From assembly GCF_000622005.1 (NCBI RefSeq), contig NZ_JHWV01000001.1:352543-416542 (forward strand): a DNA stretch of 64,000 nt, in the 5' to 3' direction. Below are positions 8,176 through 16,986 of the stretch, piece after piece. This DNA is from Anaerovibrio sp. RM50. GTDB lineage: Bacteria > Bacillota > Negativicutes > Selenomonadales > Selenomonadaceae. Position numbers and translations under genes: made by a program. A model generated the notes under the pieces. It had not been told where the DNA came from. It ran no database searches and was given only the letters and a program-made list of their open reading frames with translations. Numbering within the stretch: the stretch's first letter is position 1; each line of letters opens with the position of its first letter.

Positions 8176-10146
8176 TCATTCTTCGTTAAATTCCGAACGT
8201 TCTTTAATCCACCGTGCCCATCCTTCTGGAGAAAATAAATACATATTCGGGTTATTTATCTCATCTTCTGGTGCCCAAGAAGGATAATACGCTCCATTTG
8301 CATAACATTCTTTAATATGATCATGCACTTTGCTAAAGAAACCAGCTACGGCATTTGCACACCCTTCAAGATTAAACTTACCACCATATTTACATGAAGC
8401 AGTTATATCCTCCACATAATTAATCTGAATATTCTTAAGAGCGGCATCTGAGGCATCTCTATCTTCCTTGTACAGCCATAATTCATCTACACCATCCCAA
8501 TAGTTTTTATCATAAAAGCTTACCGTCATAAAGGTATGGAGCAATTCTCCCTTTTCTCCGCCATCTCTAGTGAGTACCGGACAGATTGTATCATACTGAA
8601 CCATGTAATATTTTCCGTTTTTAGAATGCAATCCATAAGAATAACGAATTAAATTAGCAGGACCAAACTCCTCCCGTTTTGCTTTTACAAGGAATAAATC
8701 TTCTCCTATTTGAGCCTCTCTAAAAGTAGTAACAGAGTTTATACCTTCAAATTTTGCTACAACATCACTCCAATGGATACTATTAGGGTTAAAGTTAATT
8801 GTAACCGGAACACCCAGTGTATATCCAGAAGCACGGGCTGCGGCACGTTGCTGTTCCTGCTGGGTGGCCTGTTCAGCCTCTACCTGTGCCTTCATCTGGT
8901 TGTAGTGCTGCTGGTAGGCACCAGATTCGTAGTTGGTGCGGACTTCCTGTGGGATTACCTCCTGATAGAACTGCTCCGACTCGTTATTTTTAATATTGCC
9001 GATAACGGTGATAATAATATCATCGTTTTCAAATACGACCTTGGCAGGGAAGTTTTCAGCATTGTTATGCACATATACTGCATCATTGAGCTTCTTTAAG
9101 TCTTCCTTGTACTTTTCATGCTTCTGGTACTGGCGCTGCTGTTTCAGTGCCTGATTCTGACTACGCTGTTTTGCAAAATCTGCTTTATCATCAGTGATTT
9201 CAGGGTCATATTTTTTTGCTTTTTTAAAATCAGACTGAGCATTATCTTTTTTACCTAGAGCTTCATAGCATTTACCACGATGATAATAAGCGGATGCATA
9301 TTTATCATTTATTTTTAATACTGCATTGAAGTCTGCAAGAGCCTTATCATACTGACCTAAAGCAGTATAGATCATCCCTCTAGTGTCTATAATACCTGGA
9401 TTATCTTTTACCTTCATAGTAGCCCATTTGGCATCTTCCAAGGCCAAATCATTTTTTTCGAGCAAATAGTAATAGTATGCCCGTGTCTTGTACGCAAAAG
9501 CTGAATTTGTTAAATCTATTCGTTTACTGGCCCATTCTATGGCATTATCATAATCGCCTAAATTCCAGCAGGCCTCTGCCAAATCATGGAGTATAGCTTG
9601 GGATTGACAGCCATTATCATAGGCATTCTTCAAGTAAGTGTATTCTTTTTCCCAATCTTTATTCTCGTGGGCTTCAAAAGCTTTTTCTATGTAACTGCCA
9701 TATTTTTCATCAGCTATTTTATTATCAGTTATAACTTCATTACATAATTTTGGAAAATTATTTCTTATGTAACTATATATAGACAAGTTATTTTTTGAAA
9801 TATCTTTTGAATAATGATTAACACTTATCCATACACTGCTGGCATCTCTGAAAGATTTTCCAAATTCCAATACTTTATCCTTGGATGGATCAAACCAACA
9901 ATTATATGTGCCATACTCTTCCACAACAGGAACACCATAAACGAAATATTCCGTATGGCCTGTATAAGTACACGCAATATAGAAACGACCATAGTATTCT
10001 ATCTTTTTCACACTAGGAATATTGAGCCGTAAATACCCATATTCTGTTCTGGCCACTATTGGATTATCCGAATTTTCGGCATAGCAGGTGCCAGCCAACA
10101 GAAGCAGGATTATCCACAGTCCTGCCAAAATTCTTCGTAATTTCAT
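8176..10146 (-). CDS. Exported TPR-repeat protein
   Basis: A 656-residue secreted or envelope protein. Residues 1-23 are a signal peptide (basic MKLRR, hydrophobic core, cleavage after CYA). Residues about 145-320 hold at least four tetratricopeptide repeats, including DYDNAIEWASKRIDLTNSAF, GQYDKALADFNAVLKIN and ASAYYHRGKCYEALGKKDNA. A glutamine- and lysine-rich, probably coiled segment follows (about 325-440). The last 210 residues form an unrecognised domain. It probably assembles protein complexes at the cell surface or periplasm. Its promoter spacer contains a run of eight G, which could make expression phase-variable. Confidence 0.72.
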   Translation of the reverse strand: MKLRRILAGLWIILLLLAGTCYAENSDNPIVARTEYGYLRLNIPSVKKIEYYGRFYIACTYTGHTEYFVYGVPVVEEYGTYNCWFDPSKDKVLEFGKSFRDASSVWISVNHYSKDISKNNLSIYSYIRNNFPKLCNEVITDNKIADEKYGSYIEKAFEAHENKDWEKEYTYLKNAYDNGCQSQAILHDLAEACWNLGDYDNAIEWASKRIDLTNSAFAYKTRAYYYYLLEKNDLALEDAKWATMKVKDNPGIIDTRGMIYTALGQYDKALADFNAVLKINDKYASAYYHRGKCYEALGKKDNAQSDFKKAKKYDPEITDDKADFAKQRSQNQALKQQRQYQKHEKYKEDLKKLNDAVYVHNNAENFPAKVVFENDDIIITVIGNIKNNESEQFYQEVIPQEVRTNYESGAYQQHYNQMKAQVEAEQATQQEQQRAAARASGYTLGVPVTINFNPNSIHWSDVVAKFEGINSVTTFREAQIGEDLFLVKAKREEFGPANLIRYSYGLHSKNGKYYMVQYDTICPVLTRDGGEKGELLHTFMTVSFYDKNYWDGVDELWLYKEDRDASDAALKNIQINYVEDITASCKYGGKFNLEGCANAVAGFFSKVHDHIKECYANGAYYPSWAPEDEINNPNMYLFSPEGWARWIKERSEFNEE

Positions 10147-10250
10147 ATACTTTCCCCCATGATAATTGATTAACTTGCCCTTTGTTGCTGATAAAGCAGC
10201 CTATACCCCCACTGCCCTCCTATCTCTTAAACAGTTATTAATATGAGAAA

Positions 10251-10278
10251 ATTATAGCACCATTGTCCCCCCCCGCAA
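10251..10278 (-). promoter_or_regulatory. Promoter of the exported TPR gene with a poly-G tract in the spacer
   Basis: On the minus strand a perfect TATAAT (10256-10251) lies 16 bp from a TTGCGG hexamer (10278-10273). The spacer starts with a run of G: eight consecutive G on the minus strand at 10267-10274. The -35 match is modest, so length change in the tract would shift spacing between the boxes. The gap between this gene and the PHP gene (10147-10421) otherwise shows only the PHP terminator. Confidence 0.5.
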
Positions 10279-10340
10279 GACATTTGAGTATCCTTGACAG
10301 ACTCCAGACCCCTACAGTCTTGCTTTTCCAAAGTAACTGC

Positions 10341-10381
10341 AAAAAGAAAAAGCGGTTAAAATGATTATTCATCTCAACCGC
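10341..10381 (-). terminator. Terminator after the PHP gene
   Basis: On the minus strand a 13-bp stem closed by GCGGTT and AACCGC, with the loop ATAA, is followed by TTTTTCTTTTT. It lies 41 bp past the PHP stop codon. Confidence 0.88.
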
Positions 10382-10421
10382 AGTTTTCTGCTCTTTGGGC
10401 ATTTTATTAACTTAGTTTTTC

Positions 10422-11276
10422 TTATTTCTGCCCAATGTGGGCCAGTATTTTTTCATAGAAGTCATATGGCACATTCATATTGCCCTCGTGGCCAGTGCCC
10501 AGCTCTATGCCCCTCCGATTGGCGCCGTGGAAATCGGTGCCGCCGGTGGCCAGCATATTGTACTTCTCTATCATGCGGGCTGCAAATTCCGCATCCTCTG
10601 GGGAATAATTTGGATAATACCGCTCCATGCCATCAAGTCCGAAGGACATAAGCTCTTTTAGGGATTCCTCCTTCTTCTCCCAGGACCAGCCCTTCATGCC
10701 AATATCCTTATGGTAATGGGCCAAAGAGGTTACGCCACCTGCTTTTCTGATTACCGGCAGGGCTTCCTCAGCGGAAATATCACCATAAACGCCTGCTTCC
10801 TTAAGGCCTGGATTTAGATATTCATCCCACAGAGTCTGAATCTTGCATGGCAGATTCATAGCCACCAAAGTACGCATAATGGCATAACGGTCCAAATGAA
10901 CAGCAGCATGCTTCTTCACCTTATCCATGGTGATATCCAAGCCCTTGCTTTGAATATATTCCACCACCTGGTCCATATTCTTTTCCTTGTTATGGCGAAT
11001 CTTGGCATATAGCTGTTTAAAGTCAGAATTTGACTCATCAAAGCCAAGGCACACAATATGCATCTTGTTGTCCTGGTATGCCACGGTCATTTCCATGCCA
11101 TTTATGAAATTAACTCCCAGCTTTTTGGCTTCATCTGCTGCCTCCCCATTTCCTGCAATGGATTCGTGGTCGGTGAGAGTCACTGCCTCCAGGCCCTTCT
11201 CCTTGGCCAAATCAACTATATCCCTTGGGGTGTAGGTACCGTCTGAAACGGTGGAATGAACATGTAAATCTATCAT
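10422..11276 (-). CDS. PHP-domain phosphoesterase (TrpH/YciV-like)
   Basis: A 284-residue metal-dependent phosphoesterase. The metal ligands are visible: IDLHVHSTVSDG at the N-terminus, TLTDHESIAGN, VTSLAHYHKD and GGTDFHG near the C-terminus. Related proteins (RNase AM / nucleoside 3',5'-bisphosphate phosphatase) degrade 3'-phosphoadenosine phosphate or trim short RNA 5' ends; the exact substrate is inferred. The ATG at 11276 follows AGAGGA. It is the last gene after uvrC, separated by a hairpin-rich repeat, and ends at a strong terminator. Confidence 0.87.
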   Translation of the reverse strand: MIDLHVHSTVSDGTYTPRDIVDLAKEKGLEAVTLTDHESIAGNGEAADEAKKLGVNFINGMEMTVAYQDNKMHIVCLGFDESNSDFKQLYAKIRHNKEKNMDQVVEYIQSKGLDITMDKVKKHAAVHLDRYAIMRTLVAMNLPCKIQTLWDEYLNPGLKEAGVYGDISAEEALPVIRKAGGVTSLAHYHKDIGMKGWSWEKKEESLKELMSFGLDGMERYYPNYSPEDAEFAARMIEKYNMLATGGTDFHGANRRGIELGTGHEGNMNVPYDFYEKILAHIGQK

Positions 11277-11299
11277 AAAATCAATCCTCTTGTTGTTGA

Positions 11300-11345
11300 C
11301 CTCATCCACCGCAAGCGGTCCCCCTTCCCCAAAGTGGAAGGCAAG
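11300..11345. repeat. Hairpin-rich intergenic repeat between uvrC and the PHP gene
   Basis: Two adjacent hairpins: ACCGC-AA-GCGGT (11308-11319) and CCTTCC...GGAAGG (11323-11341). The core reads CCACCGCAAGCGGTCCCCC then TTCCCC. From memory this type of sequence is a common dispersed palindromic repeat in Selenomonadales and some Clostridia; no other copy is evident in the window. Confidence 0.6.
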
Positions 11346-11361
11346 TGCGACGGAATTAGTC

Positions 11362-13158
11362 TTACCGAAACTTAAAATAATTATGTACAGCTTCTGCGGA
11401 TGGGGTATTCATGCCATCAAGACTGGCCATTTCCTCCACGGAGGCCTGTTTTATCTTTTCTATGGTGCCAAAATGGTCCATAAGTATTTTTCTACGTTTT
11501 GGGCCAATTCCCTCCACATTATCCAGCACGGAAACAAGATTCCGCTTGTTCCGGAGCTTTCTATGGTAGGTAATGGCAAAGCGGTGGGCCTCGTCACGAA
11601 TGCGCTGAATAAGATAAAGGGCCTGACTGCTGCGTGGAAGTATCACGGGGTCTGATTCCCCTTCCCGATAAACCTCCTCGAATCGCTTGGCCAGTCCCAC
11701 CACTGGAACTGTAAGATGACCTGCTCCCCGGATTATTTCACAGGCGGAGCTTAGCTGTCCCTTACCACCATCAATGATAATAAGATCCGGCATTTCCGCA
11801 TCTGCCTTGCCATAACGGCGCATGGTGACCTCCCGCATGGACTTAAAATCATCGGGCTTTCCTTCCGTGCTTTGTATCTTAAAGCGGCGATAGTCGGATT
11901 TTTTCGGTACCCCATCCTCAAATACCACCATGGAAGCCACTGTTTCCGACCCCTGGGTATGGGAAATATCGAAGCATTCCATACGGGTTGGTGGATTTAC
12001 CAGCCCAAGGTATTTTCCCAGCTCATGAACGGCGCCCACAGTCTGGGCATTGGCCTGCTTCAGGCGGGCACTTTCATCTGCCAGTGCCTTTTCTGCATTG
12101 CCAATGGCCATTTCCACAATATCCCGTTTGGTGCCACGCTTGGGCACACTGAGGGATACCTTGTATTTGGTCTGCTCTCCCAGCCATTCCTCCAAAAGCT
12201 CCTGTTCCTCTACTTCCATAGGAAGCAAAACTTCCCTTGGTATAAAGGTGGCCTGGTTGTAATACTGCTTCAAAAAGGCTATAAGCAGTGCCTCATCTGT
12301 TTCTTCCTCACTGCCATCAAGAAGAAAATAATCCCTGCCTACCATTTTACCACTACGAACGTAAAAAATCTGCATACAAACGCCCAAACCGGAACGGGCC
12401 ATACCAATGGCATCCTGATCCCCCACCCCGGTAATAATGCGCTGTTTTTCGGAAATCTTCTGTACAGCCAAAAGCTGGTCCCGCAGACGGGCTGCCCGTT
12501 CAAATTCCAGATTGTCCGCCGCTGCTGTCATCCGCTGCTTAAGATTATATTCCACCTGTTCTGTACGCCCCTCAAGGAACAACAGCACCTCATCTATCAT
12601 GAGCTTATATTCCTCTGGGGATATTTTTCCAGCACAGGGTGCCAAACACCTTTTAATATGATGCTCCAGGCACGGACGGTCTGAATCCATACGACGGCAA
12701 CTCCGCAAAGGGAACAGCTTTTTTAAAAGCCTTAAACTCTCGTGAAGGGCTGTAACATTGGTATATGGGCCAAAATACTTGGCCCCGTCCCTTGTTACCC
12801 GTCGGGTTATGTGAACGCGGGGAAAAACCTCGTTGGTGGTAACCTTCAAATATGGATAGTTCTTGTCGTCCTTAAGGCTGATATTGTACTTTGGACGGTG
12901 CTTCTTTATAAGATTGCACTCCAAAATCAGTGCCTCCACCTCGGAGCCCGTGAGGATAGTTTCAAAATCCTCAATGCGGGCCACCATGGCCTTCACCTTG
13001 GCGGAATGGCTGCTGTTCTGGCGGAAATACTGGGTAACACGGTTTTTAAGGCTTATGGCCTTACCCACATATATGATTTTGCCCTTGGCATCCTTCATGA
13101 TGTAGACGCCGGGAGAATGTGGCAGAAGGACCAGCTTTTCCTCTATTATGTTGTTCAT
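11362..13158 (-). CDS. uvrC: UvrABC system protein C
   Basis: UvrC makes the dual incisions in nucleotide excision repair. The 598-residue product has the GIY-YIG nuclease at the N-terminus (SPGVYIMKDAKGKIIYVGKA), a UVR motif around residue 200 (DNLEFERAARLRDQL), the RNase H-like second nuclease (MECFDISHTQGSETVASMVV, IIIDGGKGQLS) and a terminal helix-hairpin-helix (VEGIGPKRRKILMDHFG). The ATG at 13158 follows AAGGAT; the longest frame would start eight codons earlier without a site. It lies downstream of uvrA and uvrB on the same strand. Confidence 0.97.
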   Translation of the reverse strand: MNNIIEEKLVLLPHSPGVYIMKDAKGKIIYVGKAISLKNRVTQYFRQNSSHSAKVKAMVARIEDFETILTGSEVEALILECNLIKKHRPKYNISLKDDKNYPYLKVTTNEVFPRVHITRRVTRDGAKYFGPYTNVTALHESLRLLKKLFPLRSCRRMDSDRPCLEHHIKRCLAPCAGKISPEEYKLMIDEVLLFLEGRTEQVEYNLKQRMTAAADNLEFERAARLRDQLLAVQKISEKQRIITGVGDQDAIGMARSGLGVCMQIFYVRSGKMVGRDYFLLDGSEEETDEALLIAFLKQYYNQATFIPREVLLPMEVEEQELLEEWLGEQTKYKVSLSVPKRGTKRDIVEMAIGNAEKALADESARLKQANAQTVGAVHELGKYLGLVNPPTRMECFDISHTQGSETVASMVVFEDGVPKKSDYRRFKIQSTEGKPDDFKSMREVTMRRYGKADAEMPDLIIIDGGKGQLSSACEIIRGAGHLTVPVVGLAKRFEEVYREGESDPVILPRSSQALYLIQRIRDEAHRFAITYHRKLRNKRNLVSVLDNVEGIGPKRRKILMDHFGTIEKIKQASVEEMASLDGMNTPSAEAVHNYFKFR

Positions 13159-13203
13159 TCTGTCACATCCTTTCCAAATCATGTTAACTATACTGTCTGG
13201 CCA

Positions 13204-13372
13204 GGGGAAACTTTTTCGGCTTCATCACTGCGCTGTAATCATCATGCACGGTATGTAATTGCTTCTTCGGGGCCGGCAGGGCCGTTCTCACATCGCAACA
13301 TAAAAATGGCTAATGCCCATGATGAGCCTCCGGCAGTACAGCTCCGTTCTTGCAGGCGAAAAAATTCCCCCC
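13204..13372 (-). repeat. Structured ~167-bp dispersed element, copy 1 (between uvrA and uvrC)
   Basis: A 169-bp sequence homologous to 45538-45703. On the minus strand it begins GGGGGGAATTTTTTCGCCTGC and ends GAAAAAGTTTCCCC, so its ends are imperfect inverted repeats. Strongly shared blocks are the two ends, a CATGGGCA/GAGGCTCA region and GAAGAAGCA. Just beside that block is a 4-bp hairpin, CGGC-AGG-GCCG on the plus strand, where the other copy has CGAC-AAA-GTCG. There is no conserved reading frame. It fills most of the 234-bp uvrA-uvrC gap. Confidence 0.7.
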
Positions 13373-13392
13373 GTCCATAAACAAAGTTGCAT

Positions 13393-16224
13393 TTAATCTC
13401 TGTGCTTTTCCTCCAGCAGTGGCTTCAAAAACTGGCCTGTGTAGGACTTTTTGGTTTTTGCCACCTTTTCCGGGGTACCCTCCACCACAATGGTGCCGCC
13501 CTTGTCGCCCCCCTCAGGGCCAAGGTCAATTATATGGTCTGCGGATTTTATCACATCAAGATTATGCTCAATAACCACCACGGTGTCGCCCCCATCCACC
13601 AGCCGCTGAAGGATAGCCAGCAGCTTGTGAATGTCAGCGGCATGTAGGCCAGTGGTTGGCTCATCCAGAATATACATAGTCTTTCCCGTAGAACGCTTGG
13701 AAAGCTCCGTGGCCAGCTTTACACGCTGGGCCTCACCACCGGAAAGGGTGGTAGCAGCCTGTCCCAGTTTCACATAGCCCAGTCCAACGTCCTGCATTAT
13801 CTGCAGCTTGTTGGCAATACGGGGCACATTCTTAAAGAACTCCACCGCCTCATCAACTATCATATCCAGCACATCAGAAATGGATTTGCCCTTGTATTTA
13901 ACTTCCAGTGTTTCCGTGTTGTACCGTGCTCCCTTGCACACCTCGCAAGGCACATATACATCGGGGAGGAAGTGCATTTCAATCTTTATAATACCGTCAC
14001 CACGACAGGACTCACATCGCCCACCCTTTACGTTGAAGCTGAACCGTCCTGGCTTGTATCCCCTCAGCTTGGCTTCCGTGGTCTGGCTGAACAGACTTCT
14101 GATCATATCAAATACGCCAGTGTAGGTGGCCGGATTGGAACGAGGAGTACGGCCAATAGGTGACTGGTCTATATTGATAATCTTGTCAATATTCTTAAGT
14201 CCCTTGATTTCCTTGAAACGCCCCGGCTTTCCCTTGGTGCGGTACAGCTTGGAGGCAATGCCCTTATATAGGATTTCATTAATGAGGGTACTCTTTCCGG
14301 AGCCTGAAACCCCTGTAACCACGGTAAAAGTGCCCAGTGGCAGCTTTACAGAAAGATTCTTCAGATTATTTTCCTGGGCCCCGATGATTTCCACGAAAAG
14401 CCCATTACCCTCACGGCGTTCCTTTGGCACAGGGATATACTTTTTACGGCTGAGATATTGGCCAGTTACGGACTCATCCACCGCCATGATTTCCTTGGCT
14501 GTACCCTGGGCCACCACGGTGCCACCATTTGTTCCCGCACCAGGGCCAATATCTATAATATGGTCCGCCGCAAACATGGTGTCCTCGTCATGCTCCACAA
14601 TCAGGAGGGTGTTGCCCAAATCCCGAAGATTTTTCAATGCAGAAAGAAGCCGTTCATTGTCCCGCTGATGAAGGCCGATACTTGGCTCATCAAGAATATA
14701 CAGCACGCCAACAAGGCCGGAGCCTATCTGGGTGGCCAGACGGATGCGCTGAGCCTCACCGCCTGATAGGGTTCCCGCCGCTCTGGAAAGTGTAAGATAA
14801 TCGAGGCCCACTGTTACAAGAAATCCCAAACGGGCATGGATTTCCTTTAAAATCTGGGCCGCAATTTTCTGCTCCCGCTGGGTCAGCTCCAACTCATCAA
14901 AGAAGGTGGCGCAGTCCCGCACTGTCATCTCCGTCACCTGCTGAATATTCTTCTCCCCCACAGTTACGGACAGGGACTCCGGCTTTAAGCGGGCACCATT
15001 ACATACAGGACATTTATGAATGGTCATATAATTTTCCAGATCCTCCCGCATGGCATCGGAGTCTGACTCACGATAACGGCGGTCAAGAAGAGGCATTACT
15101 CCTTCAAAGGGACCAGTGTGAATCTTGTACACACCAAACATATTCTCATAGCCAAAGCTGTATTTCTTTTCCCCGGTGCCGTAAAGGAGTTCCTCCTGAA
15201 GCTCCGGTTTCATATCCTCCCAAGGTGTCTCAAGGGTGGCCCCATAGGCCTCACAAACGGAGCCCATCTGGCACATGGTATATGATTTTGTATTATTGGT
15301 AAGGGGTGCAATAAGGCCCTCAGCCAAACTGAGGGATGTATCCGGCATTACCAGATCTATATCAAACTCGCTGTGACTGCCAAGGCCACTGCAGGCTGGG
15401 CAGGCACCAAAAGGATTATTGAAGGAAAACATGCGGGGCGCAATTTCCGGCAGACTGATACCACAGTCAACACAGGCAAAATTCTGGCTGAACATAAGCA
15501 TGTCCCCGTCCACTATCTGAACGTAAGCAACACCCTCACCCAGCTTTAACGCCGCCTCCATGGACTCCGCCAGGCGCTGGCGAATTTCCTCACGGATAAC
15601 AAGGCGGTCCACCACAACTTCAATTGTGTGCTTCTTATTTTTCTCCAGATTAATTTCTTCGCTGGCGTCCATAATTTCCCCGTCAATGCGGACACGTATA
15701 TAGCCCTCCTTGCGGATATGTTCCAGCAGTTTTTTATGTTCACCTTTTTTTCCACGAACCACCTGAGCGATTATCAACAGCTTGGTGCGCTCCGGCAGCT
15801 CAAGCAGCTGGGCCAGCATCTGGTCAATGGACTGCTGGTTTACGGGCTTGCCACACTTTGGACAGTGAGGCCGCCCCGCCCTTGCAAAAAGGAGACGAAG
15901 ATAGTCATAAATCTCCGTTACAGTTCCCACTGTTGAGCGGGGATTCCGGCTGGTGGTTTTCTGGTCTATGGATATGGCAGGGGAAAGGCCCTCAATATAA
16001 TCCACATCCGGCTTGTCCATCTGGCCCAAAAACATTCGGGCATAGGAAGAAAGTGACTCCACATAACGCCGCTGTCCCTCTGCATATACCGTATCAAAGG
16101 CCAGGGAAGATTTCCCTGACCCGGAAAGCCCCGTGACCACTACCATTTTGTCCCGGGGAATATCTACATTTATATTTTTCAGATTGTGGACTCTTGCCCC
16201 CTTAATTCTGATATATTTTTCCAT
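13393..16224 (-). CDS. uvrA: UvrABC system protein A
   Basis: UvrA is the damage-sensing ABC ATPase that loads UvrB. The 943-residue product has both ATPase modules: Walker [21 protein letters not shown] and later [15 protein letters not shown], each with an LSGGEAQR signature. Zinc-binding cysteine sets are seen at [20 protein letters not shown] and CESCRGDG...CEVCKGARY. Length and order match the family. The start follows GAGGTAATTAA. It lies 13 bp downstream of the histidine phosphatase gene, so the two are probably cotranscribed. Confidence 0.98.
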   Translation of the reverse strand: MEKYIRIKGARVHNLKNINVDIPRDKMVVVTGLSGSGKSSLAFDTVYAEGQRRYVESLSSYARMFLGQMDKPDVDYIEGLSPAISIDQKTTSRNPRSTVGTVTEIYDYLRLLFARAGRPHCPKCGKPVNQQSIDQMLAQLLELPERTKLLIIAQVVRGKKGEHKKLLEHIRKEGYIRVRIDGEIMDASEEINLEKNKKHTIEVVVDRLVIREEIRQRLAESMEAALKLGEGVAYVQIVDGDMLMFSQNFACVDCGISLPEIAPRMFSFNNPFGACPACSGLGSHSEFDIDLVMPDTSLSLAEGLIAPLTNNTKSYTMCQMGSVCEAYGATLETPWEDMKPELQEELLYGTGEKKYSFGYENMFGVYKIHTGPFEGVMPLLDRRYRESDSDAMREDLENYMTIHKCPVCNGARLKPESLSVTVGEKNIQQVTEMTVRDCATFFDELELTQREQKIAAQILKEIHARLGFLVTVGLDYLTLSRAAGTLSGGEAQRIRLATQIGSGLVGVLYILDEPSIGLHQRDNERLLSALKNLRDLGNTLLIVEHDEDTMFAADHIIDIGPGAGTNGGTVVAQGTAKEIMAVDESVTGQYLSRKKYIPVPKERREGNGLFVEIIGAQENNLKNLSVKLPLGTFTVVTGVSGSGKSTLINEILYKGIASKLYRTKGKPGRFKEIKGLKNIDKIINIDQSPIGRTPRSNPATYTGVFDMIRSLFSQTTEAKLRGYKPGRFSFNVKGGRCESCRGDGIIKIEMHFLPDVYVPCEVCKGARYNTETLEVKYKGKSISDVLDMIVDEAVEFFKNVPRIANKLQIMQDVGLGYVKLGQAATTLSGGEAQRVKLATELSKRSTGKTMYILDEPTTGLHAADIHKLLAILQRLVDGGDTVVVIEHNLDVIKSADHIIDLGPEGGDKGGTIVVEGTPEKVAKTKKSYTGQFLKPLLEEKHRD

Positions 16225-16237
16225 TTAATTACCTCTT

Positions 16238-16963
16238 CTAATACTTATATAACTTGCCTGTATGGGCAATGGAATTCAAAAGTACCAGCTTCCATTGACC
16301 CTTTTTATATTCTAAGACATTTATGCAGGTATTATCCTGTTTAAACTGTGAATAATGCTCCAGTCCAATTCCCAAAACACTGCACATCAATGTCATATTT
16401 CCCTTGGAATGGGCACCAATAAATATGGTCTTGCCGGGATAACGCTGTACGACATCATCCAGAGCTGCCCGATACCGCTCCTGAAGCTGCTGGAGAGTTT
16501 CTCCCCCCGGAATCTGTACATTCCAAGGCTCCTTTTTCCACATTTTTGCCAATTCCTTATATTTTTTTGCCACATCCTTTTTATACTGGCCTGTCCAGTC
16601 ACCATAGCTTATCTCCGTAAGGCGAGGGTCAGTATAGCTTATTTCCATGCCCTTGGCCTTGGCGCATTTTTCCGTGGTTACATAGGCCCTTTCCAATGGA
16701 CTGGAAATAAACACATCTATAGGAAGGTCCTTTATGCTTTCCGCCAGCATATCCGCCTGCTTAAGGCCCGTTTCATTTAGAGGAATATCCAAGCTTCCCT
16801 GATAAAGGTCCTTTACATTATAATCGGTCTGCCCATGACGAACCAGAATAATCCGGGTAACCTGGGCCTTGGCGTCCCCAGTTGGCATGGTCACCACAAA
16901 GCACAGCAAAAACATCAGTCCCGCAAGAAAATAGCTGATACCCGTAAATCTTTTTCTCAACAT
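16238..16963 (-). CDS. Membrane-anchored or exported histidine phosphatase
   Basis: A 241-residue histidine phosphatase superfamily protein (phosphoglycerate mutase fold). An N-terminal hydrophobic segment (residues 9-27) followed by AKA acts as signal peptide or anchor. The catalytic RHGQTDYN begins about residue 42; the acid residue lies in SSPLERAYVT, and the second His in IGAHSKGN. The family dephosphorylates small molecules or sugar phosphates, and the export signal suggests an extracytoplasmic substrate. It sits between uvrB and uvrA, with 13 bp to uvrA and 23 bp to uvrB; there is no evident link to DNA repair beyond shared transcription. Confidence 0.85.
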   Translation of the reverse strand: MLRKRFTGISYFLAGLMFLLCFVVTMPTGDAKAQVTRIILVRHGQTDYNVKDLYQGSLDIPLNETGLKQADMLAESIKDLPIDVFISSPLERAYVTTEKCAKAKGMEISYTDPRLTEISYGDWTGQYKKDVAKKYKELAKMWKKEPWNVQIPGGETLQQLQERYRAALDDVVQRYPGKTIFIGAHSKGNMTLMCSVLGIGLEHYSQFKQDNTCINVLEYKKGQWKLVLLNSIAHTGKLYKY

Positions 16964-16986
16964 GATTAAACCTCCTATTCTCGTTC

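Noticed and set aside
11290..11655. Plus-strand open frame over the repeat near 11300 and uvrC 3' end
   Set aside because: It runs antisense through uvrC and the palindromic repeat with no ribosome site or conserved domain.
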